A stretch of 64,000 bases of DNA, taken from positions 481,223-545,222 of the forward strand of contig NZ_JALEGV010000041.1 in assembly GCF_022763245.1 (NCBI RefSeq), given 5' to 3'. Below, in pieces: positions 1-11,680 of the stretch. Source of the DNA: Oricola sp. (GTDB lineage Bacteria > Pseudomonadota > Alphaproteobacteria > Rhizobiales > Rhizobiaceae). The position numbers were made by a program, and so were the translations under genes. Positions within the stretch are counted from its first letter, which is position 1; each line of letters opens with the position of its first letter. The notes under the pieces are model-generated. The model searched no databases, was not told where the DNA came from, and saw only the letters and a program-made list of their open reading frames with translations.

Positions 1-1
1 C

Positions 2-226
2 TTCGTCGACACCTTTGAGGGTGCGACGAAGGAAGGCGGCGACATCGTGCAGCCGCTGAACGACGGCGTGATCGCGCGCGCCGACATTCGCGCCGACTTG
101 GCGGCGCTGACCACCGGCGCGCATGCCGGCCGGTCGTCCGACGACGAAATCACGCTGTTCAAATCGACCGGCGCGGCGCTCGAGGATCTCGCCGCCGCCA
201 TCCTTGCGGCGAAGCTCGCCGGCTAG
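2..226 (+). CDS. Ornithine cyclodeaminase/mu-crystallin family protein, C-terminal end (partial)
   Basis: Only the last 74 residues lie in the window; the 5' end is cut off. The reading frame is open from base 2 to a TAG at 224-226. The tail SDDEITLFKSTGAALEDLAA is the characteristic C-terminal signature of the ornithine cyclodeaminase / mu-crystallin family, NAD(P)-dependent enzymes acting on amino or imino acids. The substrate cannot be told from this fragment because the family also contains alanine dehydrogenases and ketimine reductases. The methyltransferase gene starts 8 bases after the stop. Confidence 0.8.
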   Translation, partial: FVDTFEGATKEGGDIVQPLNDGVIARADIRADLAALTTGAHAGRSSDDEITLFKSTGAALEDLAAAILAAKLAG

Positions 227-234
227 GCGCCCGC

Positions 235-1383
235 TTGGATTTCACGGCCGATTGCGCCATAGACGGCCGAAACACTTCGAAAGCCCGATCATTGGCCCAG
301 ACGGATCCGCGCAAGAAGACCCAGAAAAAGAGCCGGACCGGCAGCCCGTCCGGCGGAAAACCCGTGGACGGCCGCGCGAAGGCGTTCCGGCCGCGGCCGA
401 AACACGCCCAGCCGACGGAAAAGGCGGCCAAGCCGGAACAGCGCGCGCCGCGGGCGCCGCGCAGCGGCGCCGTGCCCGCGGGCGAAGCGCCGGTGATCCT
501 GGAGACCGCCGCCGACGGCGACTATGCGCTGCTCGATTGCGGCGACGGCGAGAAGCTGGAGCGCTACGGCCCCTACCGCATCATCCGCCCCGAGGCGCAG
601 GCGATCTGGGCGAAGAAACTGCCGGCCGCCGAATGGGCCAAGGCCGATGCCGTCTTCACCGGCGACACGGACGAGGAGGGGCTCGGCCGCTGGCGGTTCC
701 CGGGCAAGCAGCTCGGCGAAACCTGGCGCATGGCCTTTGACGGCACCGCCTATTTCGGCCGCTTCACCTCGTTTCGCCATATCGGCGTCTTCCCGGAACA
801 GGCGGTCCACTGGCGCGACATGGCCGCGCGGATCGAAAACGCGGACCGTCAGCTCAAGGTTCTCAACCTGTTCGGCTACACCGGCGTTGCCTCGCTCGTC
901 GCGGCGAAGGCCGGCGCGCATGTGACGCATGTCGACGCGTCGAAAAAGGCGATCACCTGGGCGCGTGAGAACCAGGACCTTGCAGGGCTTGCCGATCGGC
1001 CGATCCGCTGGATCTGCGAGGACGCCCTGAAATTCGTGCAGCGCGAGGCCCGGCGCGGCAATGCCTACGACATCATCCTGCTCGACCCGCCCGCCTATGG
1101 GCGCGGTCCGGCCGGCGAGGTCTGGCAATTGTTCGAGAACTTGCCGGAAATGCTCGACGCCTGCCGCGACATCCTGTCGGAGGACCCGGTCATGATGACG
1201 CTGACGGCCTACGCCATTCGCGCCTCCTTCTTCGCCATGCACGAGATGATGCGCGACGTCTTCACCGGCTACGGCAAGGCGGGGCTGATCCAGTCCGGCG
1301 AACTGATCATCCGCGAGGAAGCGGGCGACCGGGCGCTGTCGACCTCGCTCTACAGCCGCTGGATCGCCGGGGGCGCGCAATGA
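235..1383 (+). CDS. Class I SAM-dependent RNA methyltransferase (RlmI-like family)
   Basis: 382 residues from a TTG start; the true start could be further in, because residues 1-95 are a basic, Lys/Arg/Pro-rich low-complexity tail before the conserved part. The Rossmann-fold SAM motif NLFGYTG sits near residue 210 and the motif IV sequence [10 protein letters not shown] near residue 283. The family methylates 23S rRNA bases using S-adenosylmethionine. The loop following MMTLTAYA has no Cys where 5-methylcytosine enzymes such as RlmI carry their nucleophile, so the product may be another methylated base. The stop overlaps the start of the next RNA methyltransferase gene (ATGA). Confidence 0.8.
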   Translation: MDFTADCAIDGRNTSKARSLAQTDPRKKTQKKSRTGSPSGGKPVDGRAKAFRPRPKHAQPTEKAAKPEQRAPRAPRSGAVPAGEAPVILETAADGDYALLDCGDGEKLERYGPYRIIRPEAQAIWAKKLPAAEWAKADAVFTGDTDEEGLGRWRFPGKQLGETWRMAFDGTAYFGRFTSFRHIGVFPEQAVHWRDMAARIENADRQLKVLNLFGYTGVASLVAAKAGAHVTHVDASKKAITWARENQDLAGLADRPIRWICEDALKFVQREARRGNAYDIILLDPPAYGRGPAGEVWQLFENLPEMLDACRDILSEDPVMMTLTAYAIRASFFAMHEMMRDVFTGYGKAGLIQSGELIIREEAGDRALSTSLYSRWIAGGAQ

Positions 1384-2228
1384 GCGAGGCGCGGCGCGGA
1401 CCGGGCCGGGTCAAGGAAGTCACCAGCCTCACCAATCCGATCATCAAGGACATCCGCCTTCTCGAAAAGAAGCGGCATCGCGACGAGACGGGCCTGTTCC
1501 TCGCCGAAGGCATGAAGCTGGTCATCGACGCGATCGAGAACGGCTGGACGCTGCGCACGCTGATCTACGCCAAGGCCGGCCGGGGGCAGGACCATGTCGA
1601 GGCGCTCGCCGCGCGCTCGATCGCCCAGGGCGCCGACGTGCTGATCGTGTCGGAAAAGGTGCTCGGCGCGATCGCGCGGCGCGACAATCCGCAAATGGTC
1701 ATGGGCGTGTTCGAGCAGCGCTGGCTGTCGCCGTCGGGCATCCGTCCGTCCGGCAACGAGGTCTGGGTGGCGCTCGACCGGGTGCGCGATCCCGGCAATC
1801 TCGGCACCATCATCCGCACCGCCGACGCCGTCGGCGCCAAGGGCGTCATCCTGGTCGGGCAGACGACCGACCCCTTCGCGACGGAGACCGTGCGCGCGAC
1901 CATGGGCTCGATCTTCGCGATGCCGCTCGCCCGACTGAGCGAGGCCGATTTCATCGCCTTTGCCGGCAAATGGCCGGGCATCACGGTCGGCACGCATCTC
2001 AAGGGCGCGGTCGATTACCGCAAGCCCGACTACACGAAAACGCCGGTGCTGCTTCTCATGGGCAACGAGCAGGCGGGGCTGACCGACGCGTTGGCCGATG
2101 CCTGTTCGACGCTCATCAAGATCCCGCAGGCGGGCCGCGCCGATTCGCTCAACCTGGCCATCGCCACGGGCGTCTGCCTGTTCGAGATCCGCCGCCACGC
2201 ATTGACCTTCGACGGAGAGACGTCATGA
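1380..2228 (+). CDS. TrmH/SpoU-family RNA 2'-O-methyltransferase
   Basis: 282 residues. It has an N-terminal substrate-binding region ([15 protein letters not shown]), then a SpoU domain with motif 1 [19 protein letters not shown] near residue 139, motif 2 [11 protein letters not shown] near 222 and motif 3 [16 protein letters not shown] near 254. The conserved Arg, Glu and Ser/Asn positions of the knotted SPOUT fold are present. The family transfers a methyl group from SAM to the 2'-O of a tRNA or rRNA ribose; the exact site is not predictable. Its ATG overlaps the preceding stop and its TGA overlaps the lspA start, so the three genes are translationally coupled. Confidence 0.85.
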   Translation: MSEARRGPGRVKEVTSLTNPIIKDIRLLEKKRHRDETGLFLAEGMKLVIDAIENGWTLRTLIYAKAGRGQDHVEALAARSIAQGADVLIVSEKVLGAIARRDNPQMVMGVFEQRWLSPSGIRPSGNEVWVALDRVRDPGNLGTIIRTADAVGAKGVILVGQTTDPFATETVRATMGSIFAMPLARLSEADFIAFAGKWPGITVGTHLKGAVDYRKPDYTKTPVLLLMGNEQAGLTDALADACSTLIKIPQAGRADSLNLAIATGVCLFEIRRHALTFDGETS

Positions 2229-2710
2229 AACGGCTGCTTCCGGCCGCAACGACGATCGGCCTGATCGTCGCCGCCGACCGCGTCTCCAAGCTCCTCGTCG
2301 AGCGGTTCATGGACTATCAGGAGACGATCGATCTTCTGCCTTTCTTCGCGCTCTACCGGACCCACAATCAGGGCATCGCCTTTTCCATGCTCTGGGGCCT
2401 CGGCGCATTGCCGCTGATCGCGATCAGCCTGGCGGTGATCGCTTTCGTCCTGTGGCTGTGGCGGTCGAGCCCGGCCGAGCGCGTCGTGTCGCATGTCGGC
2501 TTCGCGCTGGTCATCGGCGGGGCGATCGGCAATCTGATCGACCGCGCGATGTTCGGCTACGTGATCGACTATTTCCTGTTCCACACCTCGGCCTGGTCGT
2601 TCGCGGTCTTCAATCTCGCGGATTCGGCGATCACCGTCGGCGCGGGCCTGATCATACTCGACGAAGTGCTGACATGGCGGCGCGAACGGGCGATTGAAAA
2701 CGCCGACTGA
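2225..2710 (+). CDS. lspA: Lipoprotein signal peptidase II
   Basis: 161 residues from the ATG that overlaps the previous TGA. LspA is the inner-membrane aspartyl protease that removes signal peptides from diacylglyceryl-modified prolipoproteins. Four hydrophobic segments are visible, and the two catalytic aspartates lie in GNLIDR (D106) and FNLADSA (D133), with the usual 27-residue spacing. The length is typical. It would process lipoproteins such as the L,D-transpeptidase encoded at 18.6 kb. Confidence 0.93.
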   Translation: MKRLLPAATTIGLIVAADRVSKLLVERFMDYQETIDLLPFFALYRTHNQGIAFSMLWGLGALPLIAISLAVIAFVLWLWRSSPAERVVSHVGFALVIGGAIGNLIDRAMFGYVIDYFLFHTSAWSFAVFNLADSAITVGAGLIILDEVLTWRRERAIENAD

Positions 2711-2746
2711 GCGGGTTTTTCTACGACAGCCAAAAGGGAGGGCGAG

Positions 2747-3742
2747 ATGTCGGACACATTCAAGGCGATCCTGGTTTCCCGCGACGAGGACAAGAAGCAA
2801 TCCGTCGCCGTGGAAACGCTTTCCGTCGACGACCTGATGGAAGGCGACGTCGTCGTCAATGTCGAGGCGACGACCGTCAACTACAAGGACGGCCTGGCGA
2901 TCACCGGCCGGTCTCCGGTGGTGCGGCGCTGGCCGATGATCCCCGGCATCGATTTCGCCGGAACGGTGGAAAGCTCCGAGCATCCAGACTGGAAGCCGGG
3001 CGACAAGGTGATCCTGAACGGCTGGGGAACCGGCGAGACCCATTACGGCGCCTATGCCGGCAAGTCGCGCGTCAATGGCGACTGGCTGATCGCCCGGCCC
3101 GAAAGCGTCTCCGCCCATGACGCCATGGCGGTCGGCACGGCCGGCTACACGGCGATGCTGTCGGTGCTGGCGCTGGAGCGCCACGGCATCACGCCCGAGC
3201 GCGGACCGGTGGCGGTCACCGGGGCCAATGGCGGCGTCGGCTCGGTCGCGATCTCCATTCTGGCCAAGCTCGGCCACCACGTCATCGCCTCGACCGGCCG
3301 CATGAGCGAGGAGCCCTTTCTGCGCGATCTCGGCGCTTCCGAGGTGATCGACCGCGCCGAACTGTCCGAACCGGGCCGTCCGCTCGGCAAGGAGCGCTGG
3401 GCGGGCGCGGTGGATTCCGTCGGCTCGCACACGCTCGCCAATCTGCTGGCGCAGACGACATATGGCGGCGCGGTCGCTGCCTGCGGCCTGGCGCAGGGTT
3501 TCGACCTGCCGGCGACCGTGATGCCCTTCATCCTGCGCGGCGTCTCGTTGCTCGGCATCGATTCCGTCATGGCGCCGAAGGCGCTCCGCGAGGAGGCCTG
3601 GGCCCGCATCGCCACCGACCTCGACGCCGCCAAGCTGGCGCGCCTCTCCACCACGATCGGGTTCGACGACATCATCGACACCGCCCACGCCATCCTCGAC
3701 GGCAAGGTGCGAGGCCGCGTCGTGATCGACATGGCGAAATAG
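2747..3742 (+). CDS. acuI: Acrylyl-CoA reductase-type quinone oxidoreductase (MDR family)
   Basis: 331 residues, ATG preceded by AAGGGAGGG. It is a zinc-independent medium-chain dehydrogenase/reductase with an N-terminal GroES-like domain (NYKDGLAITGRSPVVRRWP, the AcuI/YhdH signature) and a Rossmann domain with the NADPH motif GANGGVGSVA. The C-terminal DGKVRGRVVIDM is also typical. AcuI reduces toxic acryloyl-CoA to propionyl-CoA with NADPH, for example during 3-hydroxypropionate or DMSP breakdown. No acrylate-producing genes lie nearby, so a housekeeping detoxification role is as likely. The subfamily call is good; the physiological substrate is inferred. Confidence 0.8.
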   Translation: MSDTFKAILVSRDEDKKQSVAVETLSVDDLMEGDVVVNVEATTVNYKDGLAITGRSPVVRRWPMIPGIDFAGTVESSEHPDWKPGDKVILNGWGTGETHYGAYAGKSRVNGDWLIARPESVSAHDAMAVGTAGYTAMLSVLALERHGITPERGPVAVTGANGGVGSVAISILAKLGHHVIASTGRMSEEPFLRDLGASEVIDRAELSEPGRPLGKERWAGAVDSVGSHTLANLLAQTTYGGAVAACGLAQGFDLPATVMPFILRGVSLLGIDSVMAPKALREEAWARIATDLDAAKLARLSTTIGFDDIIDTAHAILDGKVRGRVVIDMAK

Positions 3743-3828
3743 CCGGCAAGGCCAAAACGGGACGGTTGGCGACAATCTTAACGGTTGCCGCAAGCCGGCG
3801 CTAACCGCGCGTGGTGTAGACCGCGCGC

Positions 3829-5469
3829 ATGACACGCGTCTCGCCCAAGCTGCCGCCCTGGAAGCGCCTGCTGCGTCAGCTCGGCGCCGGGCGCGCGCGC
3901 GATGTCGATGGGCTTCGGCGCGCCCGCGCGGAGGCCGAGCGCGCGAACCGCGCCAAGTCGCGTTTCCTGGCCATGACCAGCCACGAGATCCGCACCCCGC
4001 TCAACGGCATCGTCGGCATGGGCAAGCTCCTGGCCGACACCGAACTGACGCCGGAACAGCAGAATTACGTCGATGCGATCACGGTCTCCAGCGAGGCGTT
4101 GCTGACGCTCGTCAACGACCTGATGGATTTCGCCCGCTTCGAGGCCGGCGACATGGAGCTTCACCCGCAGCGCAGTGCGATTGCGCCGCTGGTCGGCGGT
4201 GTCGTCGAGATGCTGTGCGAACGCGCCTACGCGAAGGGCATCGATCTCGGCTACGGCCTTGCCGCCGACCTGCCGGCAAGCGCGGTCTTCGATCCGGGAC
4301 GGCTGCGGCAGGTGCTGACCAACATCATCGGCAATGCCGTGAAATTCACCGACAAGGGCGGCGTCGCGGTCACGGTCGGATACGCCGACAATGCGCTTGT
4401 CATCCGCGTGCGGGACACGGGGCCGGGCATCGCCGCCGCCGACCAGGAGCGGATCTTCGGCGAGTTCGAACAGGCCGCGAACGGCATCGACCGATCGCAT
4501 GAGGGGATCGGGCTTGGCCTCGCCATCGCCCGGGGCATCGTGATTGCGGCCGGCGGCACGATCGATCTGGAAAGCGAGGTCGGAGCCGGCACCAGCTTCA
4601 CGATCCGCTTCCCGGTCGAGGGCGCGCAGGCGGCGCGGGCGTCACACGGTGCACTGACGGCCGAACGCTTCGTGATCCTCAGCCCGAACGGCGTCGAAGC
4701 AGAACTCCTGCGCAGCGCGCTGGCGGAAGCGGGCACAGCGGTTGCCGTCCATGCCGACAAGGCCGAGGCGATCGCGGCCTGCCGCGACGCCACGGGCGAG
4801 GCGACGCTGATGATCGACAACCGCATCGCCGATGGCGCCGGCACATTTCTCCACGACGCCGAACGGCCGGCCCGGATGATCGCATTGATCGAGGCCCGAG
4901 ACAGGGGCTCGGTCGGCGCCGCCTTCAAGGATGCGGGCCATGCCTTCCTGACGCGCCCGATCCGCCCGGCAACGCTGATGCGCATCGTCGCCGGCGACGA
5001 TGAGGCAAGGGCCGCATCCCCGGCGGCCGGCGCGGTGGCGCGGGAGGCCGTGGCCGGGCTCAAGGTGCTGGTCGCCGAGGACAATCCCGTCAACGCGCTT
5101 CTTGCGGTGCGCATGCTCGAAAAGCTGGGACATCGGGTGACCCATGTGGAAACCGGCGCGGCGGCGGTCGACGCCGTGCGCGACAGCCGCGCCGTCGCGC
5201 CGTTCGACATCGTCCTGATGGACCTGCACATGCCGGTGATGGACGGCGTGGAGGCGATCTCGGCGGTGCGCCGTCACGAGGACGAGGCGGGCCTCGATCC
5301 GGTGCCGATCCTGGCCCTGACGGCAGACGTCTTGCCGGAGACCCGTCTCGCCGTCGTCAATGCGGGCGCCGACGGGGTCTTGACAAAGCCGCTGTCGCCG
5401 GAAGAATTCAATGCACGGATCGCCAGGCTGAACGGAAAGACCTCGGAAGGTTGCTCTTCCGTCATCTGA
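3829..5469 (+). CDS. Soluble hybrid histidine kinase / response regulator
   Basis: 546 residues with no transmembrane segment and no recognisable sensory domain: the first 35 residues are basic and run straight into a short coiled region and the HisKA box. The phospho-accepting His is in [11 protein letters not shown] (about residue 51). HATPase motifs follow: N box [14 protein letters not shown] near 165, G1 DTGPGIA near 197 and G2 [11 protein letters not shown] near 227. Residues about 275-390 look like a degenerate receiver, and a complete receiver occupies about 410-540 with the acceptor Asp in [12 protein letters not shown] (about 465). No partner regulator gene is adjacent, so its output must act elsewhere. 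Confidence 0.85.
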   Translation: MTRVSPKLPPWKRLLRQLGAGRARDVDGLRRARAEAERANRAKSRFLAMTSHEIRTPLNGIVGMGKLLADTELTPEQQNYVDAITVSSEALLTLVNDLMDFARFEAGDMELHPQRSAIAPLVGGVVEMLCERAYAKGIDLGYGLAADLPASAVFDPGRLRQVLTNIIGNAVKFTDKGGVAVTVGYADNALVIRVRDTGPGIAAADQERIFGEFEQAANGIDRSHEGIGLGLAIARGIVIAAGGTIDLESEVGAGTSFTIRFPVEGAQAARASHGALTAERFVILSPNGVEAELLRSALAEAGTAVAVHADKAEAIAACRDATGEATLMIDNRIADGAGTFLHDAERPARMIALIEARDRGSVGAAFKDAGHAFLTRPIRPATLMRIVAGDDEARAASPAAGAVAREAVAGLKVLVAEDNPVNALLAVRMLEKLGHRVTHVETGAAAVDAVRDSRAVAPFDIVLMDLHMPVMDGVEAISAVRRHEDEAGLDPVPILALTADVLPETRLAVVNAGADGVLTKPLSPEEFNARIARLNGKTSEGCSSVI

Positions 5470-5492
5470 TTGTCGCAAAGAGTAGATAGCCA

Positions 5493-6470
5493 ATGCCGAA
5501 TTCGCCGGCGCCTCCGAATCGGGCGCGACGGCGCGGTTTCAACCCTTCGCAAGATAAAGGGTTCGGGGTGAACATCGCCAGTCAGACCGTTCTTGGGGGC
5601 GGACAGTCACAGACTGCGCCTTCTTCGCTGGTGGACACGCTTCCGTCAGACGATGGTGCCTTGCTCGGCCAGATCGGGCCGCTTCAGACACGCCTTGTCC
5701 GCGAGCCGGCCGAGCTGGAGGCTGCGCAGCGCCTGCGCTTCCGCGTGTTCGGCGAGGAGATGGGCGCCACCTTTTCCCAGGACGCGCCGGTCGCCGATCG
5801 CGACGAAGACCGCTTCGACGCGGTGTGCGACCATCTGATCGTCCTCGACACCACCCTTCCCGGCGAGGCGCCGGACCAGATCGTCGGCACCTACCGGCTG
5901 CTGCGCGACGAGGTCGCCACCCGCACGGGCGGTTTCTATTCGGCCAGCGAATACGCCGTCGACACGCTCGTCGCGCGCCACGAGGACAAGCGCTTCCTCG
6001 AACTGGGCCGCTCCTGCGTCATGCCCGACTACCGCTCCAAGCGGACGATCGAACTCCTGTGGCAGGGCATCTGGGCCTATTGCCTGCGCCACGAGATCGA
6101 CGTGATGACCGGCTGCGCCTCCTTTGCGGGCGCCCAGGCCGAACAGCACGCGCTGCCGCTGTCCTTCCTCTACCACCATGCCCGCGCCACCGGCGAATGG
6201 GCTGTCGAGGCGGCGACCGGCGATGCGGTCTGCATGGACATGATGCCGGTCGAGGCGGTCGACATGAAGGCGGCGCTCTCCGCGCTGCCGCCGCTGATCA
6301 AGGGCTATCTCCGCCTCGGTGCGAAATTTTCCGGCACGGCGGTGCTCGACCGCGCCTTCTGCACCACCGACGTGCTGGTGATCCTGCCGGTCGCGACGAT
6401 CAGCGAGCGCTATGTGCGCTATTACGGCGCCGACGCCAGCCGCTTCGCTGCGGACGCCAAGACCGCTTAG
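5493..6470 (+). CDS. olsB: L-ornithine N-alpha-acyltransferase (ornithine lipid synthesis), GNAT fold
   Basis: 325 residues as drawn. The first 25-50 residues are poorly conserved, and a GTG near 5568 is an alternative start. The core RLRFRVFGEEMGA ... FDAVCDHLIVLD ... VGTYRLLRDEVA ... FLELGRSCV matches the OlsB/hemolysin-like acyltransferase family. These proteins load a 3-hydroxyacyl chain from acyl-ACP onto ornithine, the first step of phosphate-free ornithine lipid synthesis at the inner membrane. The olsA acyltransferase that finishes the lipid is not in this window. Confidence 0.82.
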   Translation: MPNSPAPPNRARRRGFNPSQDKGFGVNIASQTVLGGGQSQTAPSSLVDTLPSDDGALLGQIGPLQTRLVREPAELEAAQRLRFRVFGEEMGATFSQDAPVADRDEDRFDAVCDHLIVLDTTLPGEAPDQIVGTYRLLRDEVATRTGGFYSASEYAVDTLVARHEDKRFLELGRSCVMPDYRSKRTIELLWQGIWAYCLRHEIDVMTGCASFAGAQAEQHALPLSFLYHHARATGEWAVEAATGDAVCMDMMPVEAVDMKAALSALPPLIKGYLRLGAKFSGTAVLDRAFCTTDVLVILPVATISERYVRYYGADASRFAADAKTA

Positions 6471-6521
6471 AGCGGGTCCGCGTCAAACGGCCGAACCGTC
6501 GCCGGTCCGGCCGCCACGTTC

Positions 6522-8822
<2,301 letters not shown>

Positions 8823-8918
8823 CCGCGTTCTCCTCCCAGAATGTCGTTGCCCAAACAAGGTTGGGGAGCTTGTGGTAAGGGCATTTGCCCGGTCTGTAAA
8901 CGAGACTATGACGAGGAA

Positions 8919-11618
8919 ATGCAGCCCTCCGCTCAAGCCAGACCCGCAGAAGCGACGCCGATGATGGCGCAATATCTGGAGATCAAGGCGGCGAACCCCG
9001 GTTCGCTCCTGTTCTACCGGATGGGCGATTTCTACGAGCTGTTCTTCGAGGATGCCGAGGTCGCCTCGCGCGCGCTCGGCATCACGCTGACCAAGCGCGG
9101 CAAGCATCAGGACGCCGACATTCCGATGTGCGGCGTGCCTGTCCATGCCGCCGACGACTATCTGCAGAAGCTGATCGGCCAGGGCCACCGCGTCGCGGTC
9201 TGCGAACAGCTGGAGGATCCGGCGGAAGCCAAGAAGCGCGGCTCCAAATCGGTGGTCAAGCGCGACGTCACCCGGCTGGTGACGCCCGGCACGATCACCG
9301 AGGAAAAACTGCTCGAACCGGGCGAGGCGAGCGCCTTCATGGCGGTCGGGCGCACGAAATCGGGCGCCGGCTCGAACCTCGCGCTCGCCTGGGTCGACAT
9401 CTCCACCGGCCAGTTCAGGATCGCGGCCACCGCGCCGGAACGGCTCCTGTCCGACGTCCTGCGGGTCGGCCCGCGCGAGATCACCGTCTCCGAAACCGTC
9501 TTCGATGATGCGGAGCTGCGCCCGGTCTTCGACCTGCTCGGCCTTGCTGTCACGCCGTTGCCGCCGGCCTTCTTCGACAGTGCGACGGCGGAGGAGCGGC
9601 TGGCGCGTTTCTACGGCGTCGGCACGCTCGACGGCTTCGGCAGTTTCAGCCGCGCAGAGCTGGCCGCCGCCGCCGGCGCGATCGCCTATGTCGAGCGCAC
9701 CCAGATTTCCGAGCGCCCGGCGCTGCAGCGCCCCGAGCGCGAGGACGCCGGCGCGACCCTGTTCATCGATCCGGCGACGCGGGCGAGTCTTGAGATAGAG
9801 CGCACCCAGTCGGGGTCGCGGCGCGGCAGCCTCCTGAAGGCGATCGACCGCACGGTGACGGGCGGCGGCGCCCGACTGCTGGGCGAGCGGCTGCGTTCGC
9901 CGCTGACCGATTGCAACGCGATCAACGACCGGCTGGATTCGGTGAGCTTCTTCCTCGGCGCCGATCGGCTCGGCGAGGATCTCCGCGCGGTGCTGAAGAC
10001 GACCCCCGACATGCCGCGGGCCCTGTCGCGCCTGTCGCTGAACCGGGGCGGCCCGCGCGATCTCGCCGCCATCGCCACTGGGCTGGAGGCGGCGGCGCAG
10101 GCGCATCGTCTGCTGGAAGCAGCGGAGCTGCCGACCGAACTCAGTCATGCAACTGACTCGCTTGCCGGAGCGCCGCGGGACCTGTCGGATCATCTCGCCC
10201 GGGCACTCGATGACGAGGTTCCGCTGCTCAAGCGCGACGGCGGCTTCACGCGCCCCAGCTATCACGGCGAACTCGACGAGATGCGGGCGCTGCGCGACGA
10301 ATCGCGCAAGATCATCGCCGGCCTGCAGGCGAGCTACATCGAGGAGACCGGGGTCAAGTCGCTGAAGATCAAGTACAACAACGTGCTTGGCTATTTCATC
10401 GAGGTCACCCAGCTGAACGCCGAGGCGCTGACCGGCACGGACGAGGCCAAGGGCCGCTTCATCCACCGCCAGACGCTCGCTAGCGCCATGCGCTTCACCA
10501 CGACGGAACTGGCCGACCTCGAAAGCCGCATCGCAAATGCCGCCGAGCGCGCCCTGTCGATCGAACTGGCGGTTTTCGAGCGCCTGCAGGGCGAGGTCAT
10601 CGCCGCAGCCGACGCGATCCGCGCCGCAGCCGACGCGCTCGCCGTCCTCGACGTATCGATCGGTCTCGCGCGCCTGGCGGAGACGGAAGGCTATTGCCGC
10701 CCGCGCGTGGACGACAGCCGCATCTTCGCCGTCGTCGCCGGCCGGCATCCGGTGGTCGAGCAGGCGCTCCGCGCGCAGGCGGCCCATCCGTTCGTCGCCA
10801 ATGACTGCGACCTGTCGCCGACGGACAATGGCGAGCAGGGCGCGATCTGGCTTCTGACCGGCCCGAACATGGGCGGCAAGTCCACCTTCCTGCGCCAGAA
10901 CGCGCTGATTGCGATCCTCGCGCAGACCGGCGCGTTCGTGCCGGCGGGCAGCGCCCATGTCGGCGTCGTCGACCGCCTGTTCAGCCGCGTCGGCGCTTCC
11001 GACGATCTGGCGCGCGGGCGCTCGACCTTCATGGTCGAGATGGTCGAGACGGCGGCGATCCTCAACCAGGCCGGCGACCGGTCGCTGGTGATCCTGGACG
11101 AGATCGGCCGCGGCACCTCCACCTTCGACGGGCTCTCGATCGCCTGGGCGACGGTCGAGCACATGCATGCGAAGAACCGCTGCCGCACGCTGTTTGCGAC
11201 CCATTTCCACGAATTGACGGCGCTCGCCGAAACCCTGCCCAACCTGCACAACGTGACGATGCGGGTGAAGGAGTGGGAGGGCGACGTCGTGTTTCTGCAC
11301 GAGGTGGCGCGCGGGGCGGTCGATCGCTCCTATGGCGTGCAGGTCGCCAAGTTGGCCGGCCTGCCGGAAAGCGTGGTCGCGCGCGCCCGCGACGTGCTCG
11401 ACCAGCTGGAGGCGCAGGGCCGCGACACCAAGGCGACCAAGCTCGTGGACGACCTGCCGCTGTTTTCGGCCGAGGTTCGCCGCGAGGCGCCGCCGGCCGC
11501 GGCAAGATCGAGCGCCGTCGAGGACGAACTCGCCGCGCTGGTGCCCGACGAGATGACGCCACGCGAGGCGCTGGAAGCGCTCTATCGGCTGAAGGGCCTG
11601 ACCACGAAGTCCGGATGA
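8919..11618 (+). CDS. mutS: DNA mismatch repair protein MutS
   Basis: 899 residues from the ATG at 8919; an in-frame ATG at 8961 is an alternative, and upstream the frame stays open without a good start. The mismatch-reading Phe-X-Glu motif is in RMGDFYELF near residue 37. The ATPase domain has Walker [14 protein letters not shown] near 648, Walker [17 protein letters not shown] near 723 and the conserved ATHFHELT. MutS binds mismatches and recruits MutL in post-replicative repair. It is followed by glnD after about 62 bases, the usual alphaproteobacterial arrangement. Confidence 0.97.
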   Translation: MQPSAQARPAEATPMMAQYLEIKAANPGSLLFYRMGDFYELFFEDAEVASRALGITLTKRGKHQDADIPMCGVPVHAADDYLQKLIGQGHRVAVCEQLEDPAEAKKRGSKSVVKRDVTRLVTPGTITEEKLLEPGEASAFMAVGRTKSGAGSNLALAWVDISTGQFRIAATAPERLLSDVLRVGPREITVSETVFDDAELRPVFDLLGLAVTPLPPAFFDSATAEERLARFYGVGTLDGFGSFSRAELAAAAGAIAYVERTQISERPALQRPEREDAGATLFIDPATRASLEIERTQSGSRRGSLLKAIDRTVTGGGARLLGERLRSPLTDCNAINDRLDSVSFFLGADRLGEDLRAVLKTTPDMPRALSRLSLNRGGPRDLAAIATGLEAAAQAHRLLEAAELPTELSHATDSLAGAPRDLSDHLARALDDEVPLLKRDGGFTRPSYHGELDEMRALRDESRKIIAGLQASYIEETGVKSLKIKYNNVLGYFIEVTQLNAEALTGTDEAKGRFIHRQTLASAMRFTTTELADLESRIANAAERALSIELAVFERLQGEVIAAADAIRAAADALAVLDVSIGLARLAETEGYCRPRVDDSRIFAVVAGRHPVVEQALRAQAAHPFVANDCDLSPTDNGEQGAIWLLTGPNMGGKSTFLRQNALIAILAQTGAFVPAGSAHVGVVDRLFSRVGASDDLARGRSTFMVEMVETAAILNQAGDRSLVILDEIGRGTSTFDGLSIAWATVEHMHAKNRCRTLFATHFHELTALAETLPNLHNVTMRVKEWEGDVVFLHEVARGAVDRSYGVQVAKLAGLPESVVARARDVLDQLEAQGRDTKATKLVDDLPLFSAEVRREAPPAAARSSAVEDELAALVPDEMTPREALEALYRLKGLTTKSG

Positions 11619-11680
11619 ACCCATGTGACATTGCCGTCAGGCTTCTGTATGACGCGATAGGAACATAACCGGACCGGACC

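Noticed and set aside
8823-11624. Very long minus-strand open frame running from the malic enzyme gene back through mutS
   Set aside because: It is a shadow created by GC-rich codon bias opposite mutS; the malic enzyme homology begins at the ATG at 8822.
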